Source of the DNA: Maccoyibacter intestinihominis
GTDB lineage: Bacteria > Bacillota > Clostridia > Lachnospirales > Lachnospiraceae
Direction of reading: 5' to 3'
Length of the DNA: 64,000 nucleotides
Assembly: GCF_040096355.1 (NCBI RefSeq)
Contig: NZ_JBBMEX010000011.1
Coordinates: 1-64,000 of the forward strand
Within the stretch, counting starts at the first letter, position 1. Each line of letters starts with the position of its first letter. A program made the position numbers and the translations under genes. Positions 61,476 to 64,000 of this stretch are shown here, piece after piece. A model generated the notes under the pieces. That model searched no databases. It saw only the letters and a program-made list of their open reading frames with translations, and had not been told where the DNA came from.

Positions 61476-62743
61476 TGGTTGAGGGTATGAAAAAAGAAAA
61501 ATTAAAACTGGAATATATTTTTTATATTTTGATGGCAATTCTGATAGGTTTGTTCCTGTACTGGTTATTCCATGATGACAAGGGTACACAGTGGAATGTC
61601 TTTTTCAGAAAAACGAGTGACTACTTTGCTGATTACATCAACGTACTCCGTTACTCGGCATGGCATGATCCGTATTTCAATGCATTGAACGGACCATCGG
61701 AAAAAGGTTATTTTCCACTGACCTATCTGATCTTTTACTGGCTGGCAAAAGCAGTGAATTTTGCAGAGTATCGGGATGACGGCGTAGATGTCGGAATGTG
61801 GACGAAAAACCTGACGATCGCAAACTATGTCATGCTATTGATGATCCTGATCATGTTTATCCAGTTGTTCCAGATGAAAAAAGGAAAACCGGTAACAAAG
61901 TGGCTGATGACACTGGCACTGGCATTTTCTGGGATCGCACTGTTTTCCTATGAGCGTGGAAATGTGATCTATCTTGCAGTCATCGGAATGGTGTGCTTTA
62001 TCGAGCATTACCAGAGTGAAAATAAAGTGCTGCGGGAATGGGCGTTTATCGCACTTGCCTTTGCAGCGGCGATCAAGGGATATCCTGCAATTTTCGGAAT
62101 CCTGCTGATCTGGGAAAAACGCTGGAAAGAAGCGATACGTCTGATGATTTACGGACTGCTGTTCTGCTTTGGCCCGTTTGCCCTGATCGGAACCGGATTT
62201 AAGTATAATATCACGCAATGGCTGGTAAATCTCGGTGAAAACGGCGAAAAATATATGTTTACACATAACCCGCGTTTTGGCTATCTGTTCTTCCTCTCTC
62301 AGATGAAGAGTGGGGACACCAGAGATATGTGGAATGAAGTGTTAAAGATTATTTTCTATATTTTAGCGATCATAGGGATTATCGTCATTTCCAAGCAGAA
62401 AACCTGGTGGAAAAAGGCGGCGATGTTAGTTTCCATTATTATCTTACTGCCAACCAACAGCGGATTTTACTGTGGATTGTACCTGTTCCCGATCGTAGTT
62501 CTCTTTTTCAATGAAGAAGAACACAACTGGCTGGATATTTTATATATGCTTTCAATGATCGTCATACTCAATCCGTTCCAGTTGATGACAAAAAAGGGAG
62601 TCAACATTACATTGACAGCGACGAATATTGCAATGTTTGTCTTTGCAGGATTGCTGCTGATCGATAATATCGTGAATTTTATAAGAGTGCTGATAGAACA
62701 GCATAAAAATAAAATAAGAATAAAAGGAGCTCTTCCGGATTAG
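61475..62743 (+). CDS. Polytopic glycosyltransferase, GT87/GT-C-like
   Basis: A protein of about 420 residues with roughly ten membrane helices. After the first helix an external loop carries the acidic FADYINVLRYSAWHDPYFNA and PLTYLIFYWLA motif, and later YERGNVIYLAV and AIKGYPAIFGILLIWEKRW, as in the DUF2029/GT87 family that use lipid-linked sugars. It is probably the last step of the surface-glycan operon. The GTG at 61475 overlaps the previous stop; an ATG at 61487 is also possible. It ends inside the terminator shared with the convergent HAD gene. Confidence 0.75.
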   Translation: MVEGMKKEKLKLEYIFYILMAILIGLFLYWLFHDDKGTQWNVFFRKTSDYFADYINVLRYSAWHDPYFNALNGPSEKGYFPLTYLIFYWLAKAVNFAEYRDDGVDVGMWTKNLTIANYVMLLMILIMFIQLFQMKKGKPVTKWLMTLALAFSGIALFSYERGNVIYLAVIGMVCFIEHYQSENKVLREWAFIALAFAAAIKGYPAIFGILLIWEKRWKEAIRLMIYGLLFCFGPFALIGTGFKYNITQWLVNLGENGEKYMFTHNPRFGYLFFLSQMKSGDTRDMWNEVLKIIFYILAIIGIIVISKQKTWWKKAAMLVSIIILLPTNSGFYCGLYLFPIVVLFFNEEEHNWLDILYMLSMIVILNPFQLMTKKGVNITLTATNIAMFVFAGLLLIDNIVNFIRVLIEQHKNKIRIKGALPD

Positions 62744-62757
62744 AAGAGCTCCTTTAA
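62721..62757. terminator. Bidirectional terminator at the converging gene ends
   Basis: A perfect 13-bp stem, AAAGGAGCTCTTC with GAAGAGCTCCTTT, with A- and T-tracts outside. It overlaps the stop codons of both the glycosyltransferase and the HAD gene, whose ends share four bases. Confidence 0.9.
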
Positions 62758-63390
62758 TTGTGCTACATCGGCAGCAACGGCATCCGGTTCAAAGGCAAGT
62801 ACATCTTCTTTGGAAGAAAAACCAAAACCGTAGGTCACGCCGACGAATCCAAGACCAATCTCATGTGCACCGATCACATCGTTGTCACTGTCACCCACCA
62901 GTACCGCATCCGCAGGATCATCTACACCCAGTGCGTGGATGCAGTTGCGGACAACATCTGCTTTGGAGTATTTTCCGGCGGCATCCGAACCGTGGATCGA
63001 ATCAAAACAGGAAGCAATGCCGCAATGCTCCAATACACGTTTTGCCATGTCCTCACGCTTGTAGGTTGCAACGCCAAGCTGATAGCCTTTTTCATGCAGA
63101 TAGAGGAGTAAATCCTTCATGCCCTCATAGGCATGGGCTTTTAACAGATCATCGCCACCGTAATGGGAACGGAAAATATTCATCGCACGCAGGGATTCCT
63201 CTTCGCTGATTCCGTAAATCTCCCGTAAACGTCTGTGTACCGGCGGTCCGATAAAACTTCGCATCTGTCCCACATCTAACTTTTCATATCCAAGAGTGTC
63301 TATCGTATACTGTACACTGCTGATCACGCCTTCCGAGGTATCCAGCAGCGTGCCGTCTAAGTCAAATAAAATTGCCTTGTACTGTTTCAT
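62740..63390 (-). CDS. HAD-superfamily phosphatase (phosphoglycolate phosphatase-like)
   Basis: A 216-residue HAD-IA hydrolase: motif I ILFDLDGTLLDT (nucleophile Asp near 10), the helical cap at about 16-85, motif II GVATYK, motif III lysine in KYSKADVV, and motif IV VLVGDSDNDVIGA. It resembles Gph/PpaX phosphatases. The substrate cannot be told. AGGAGGATACAAAG precedes the ATG. Confidence 0.92.
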   Translation of the reverse strand: MKQYKAILFDLDGTLLDTSEGVISSVQYTIDTLGYEKLDVGQMRSFIGPPVHRRLREIYGISEEESLRAMNIFRSHYGGDDLLKAHAYEGMKDLLLYLHEKGYQLGVATYKREDMAKRVLEHCGIASCFDSIHGSDAAGKYSKADVVRNCIHALGVDDPADAVLVGDSDNDVIGAHEIGLGFVGVTYGFGFSSKEDVLAFEPDAVAADVAQLKELF

Positions 63391-63425
63391 TTATCTTTGT
63401 ATCCTCCTGTAATTTATCTAAGGGT

Positions 63426-63454
63426 ATCATAGCGAAATTGTGGGAGTTGGTCAA
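63426..63454 (-). promoter_or_regulatory. Promoter of the HAD phosphatase gene
   Basis: On the minus strand TTGACC (63449-63454), exactly 17 bases, TATGAT (63426-63431). Confidence 0.7.
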
Positions 63455-63481
63455 GGTGTGTGTTTTTTTATGTGACTGTGT

Positions 63482-63654
63482 TCCTGTCAAATCCCACCCT
63501 GACATATGCTGCGTTTTCTATTCCTCGCTTCCGCTGATCCGTCCTCTTTTCCTGCAACTCGTCCTACGGACTCAGACAGGCAGGAAAGAGAGGACTGCTA
63601 AGAAGCTCGTCATGACGAAAGCCTCGCAAAATGTCAGGGTGGGATCTGACAGGA
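63482..63654. repeat. 173-bp palindromic MITE-like element
   Basis: The terminal inverted repeats are about 24 bp: the left end runs CCTGTCAAATCCCACC and on through CTGACAT, and the right end is its complement with one mismatch. A second inner pair, GTCCTCTTTTCCTGC with GCAGGAAAGAGAGGAC, stands at 63541-63594. No protein is encoded. It has the shape of a non-autonomous mobile repeat, but no transposase is present. Confidence 0.7.
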
Positions 63655-63784
63655 GCGGGATGTCATCCTACAAAAGCGGTATCATAGTGAAATTTTTAAC
63701 GATGTTCAGGAGATTGTCGATTCTCATGACTTTTTCAGATATTTATTTCTTATTAATACCACAGCGTTCCCATCCACTACAGCA

Positions 63785-64000
63785 CGGCGGATGAGTCCCC
63801 GGTACGGAACATTGTGTAAAGGATTAGAAGTGCTTGGATTCCGACGAAAACAGCAGTTGGCAGACAGGAAGTCTGCCAAAGACCGAGCTGAGCCATGGAT
63901 GGCGAATCGAGGTCGGCTGCGTCAGGAACCAATATATTATCGTGCGGAATCCGTAGCACTTCTTATCCTTCACACATGTTCCGTACCGGGGACTCACCGC
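63785..64000. repeat. Palindromic element reaching the right window edge
   Basis: A stem of about 55 bp with a few mismatches joins 63785-63845 (GCGGATGAGTCCCCGGTACG and on) to 63945-64000 (reverse complement GCGGTGAGTCCCCGGTACGG and on). The interior holds a perfect hairpin, TTGGCAGAC with GTCTGCCAA (near 63858-63879). The element may continue past the edge. Together with the preceding repeat it fills the gene-free stretch 63391-64000. Confidence 0.7.

Larger units (their letters stand above)
63423..63694. repeat. 17-bp direct repeat flanking a palindromic element
   Basis: GGTATCATAGCGAAATT (63423-63439) recurs as GGTATCATAGTGAAATT (63678-63694). The left copy contains the -10 box of the HAD promoter. 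The pair brackets the palindrome at 63482-63654 and may mark how that DNA entered. Confidence 0.55.

Noticed and set aside
62758..63209. Long plus-strand frames opposite the HAD gene
   Set aside because: The HAD protein on the minus strand has all four motifs; the opposite frames are arginine- and histidine-rich shadows.
63372..63794. 140-residue plus-strand frame after the HAD gene
   Set aside because: It runs through the HAD promoter and the palindromic element, has no ribosome site and no protein-like content.
1..64000. CRISPR array, tRNA or rRNA genes
   Set aside because: No regularly spaced repeats, cloverleaf sequences or ribosomal RNA signatures were seen.

Overview
The window looks like chromosome from a motile, Gram-positive gut Clostridium relative of the family Lachnospiraceae (Roseburia/Agathobacter-like). 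The reasons are strong AGGAGG ribosome sites, moderate GC, the Bacillus-type order mbl-flhO-flhP, comF next to yvyF, a cdaA-cdaR-glmM operon, a ThiT-type thiamine transporter, a CIRCE-controlled heat-shock gene, and Lachnospiraceae-style FtsX/ABC two-component modules. The assignment is by protein resemblance only. I saw no rRNA, tRNA or CRISPR array.

Bases 1-6300 look like the end of an integrative element: a membrane protein cut by the left edge, then on the minus strand a complete response regulator, sensor kinase, ABC ATPase and FtsX permease module with a shared operator, and a small DUF6061-like gene. From 6300 to about 10000 the DNA is AT-rich accessory sequence with broken small genes and a superfamily 1 helicase fused to a nuclease domain. 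Bases 10000-21050 carry an ArsC/Spx-like protein, a chemoreceptor ending in a PilZ domain, a second superfamily 1 helicase that appears to have lost its C-terminus, a MATE exporter, hsp20 with CIRCE, a diguanylate cyclase, a DUF5808-type membrane protein and thiT.

Bases 21050-22540 are non-coding but structured: a strong minus-strand promoter drives an A-rich transcript of unknown nature, and a 235-bp imperfect palindrome lies before secA. After secA comes a tightly overlapping cluster: a SulP transporter with an unusual C-terminal extension, a response regulator, a kinase without membrane segments, then an ABC ATPase and FtsX permease. Next, a RhuM-family gene and decayed DNA sit between two copies of a 185-bp segment holding the uvrB upstream region and first codons, including a LexA-like box. 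uvrBA follows.

Bases 39350-54810 are core genome: a candidate small RNA, mbl, two flagellar rod genes and a rod-binding protein, recD2, a TrpXYZ-like ABC transporter, comF (without a canonical start codon), yvyF, a structured repeat, two membrane proteins, cdaA, cdaR, glmM and an HPr-like protein. Bases 54871-62743 form a surface-sugar operon: rfbF, rfbG and rfbH make a CDP-3,6-dideoxy-4-ketohexose, and an aldolase-like protein, a thiamine-diphosphate enzyme and a GT87-like membrane glycosyltransferase follow. A HAD phosphatase converges on it. The last 600 bases hold two more large palindromic elements, one running to the window edge.
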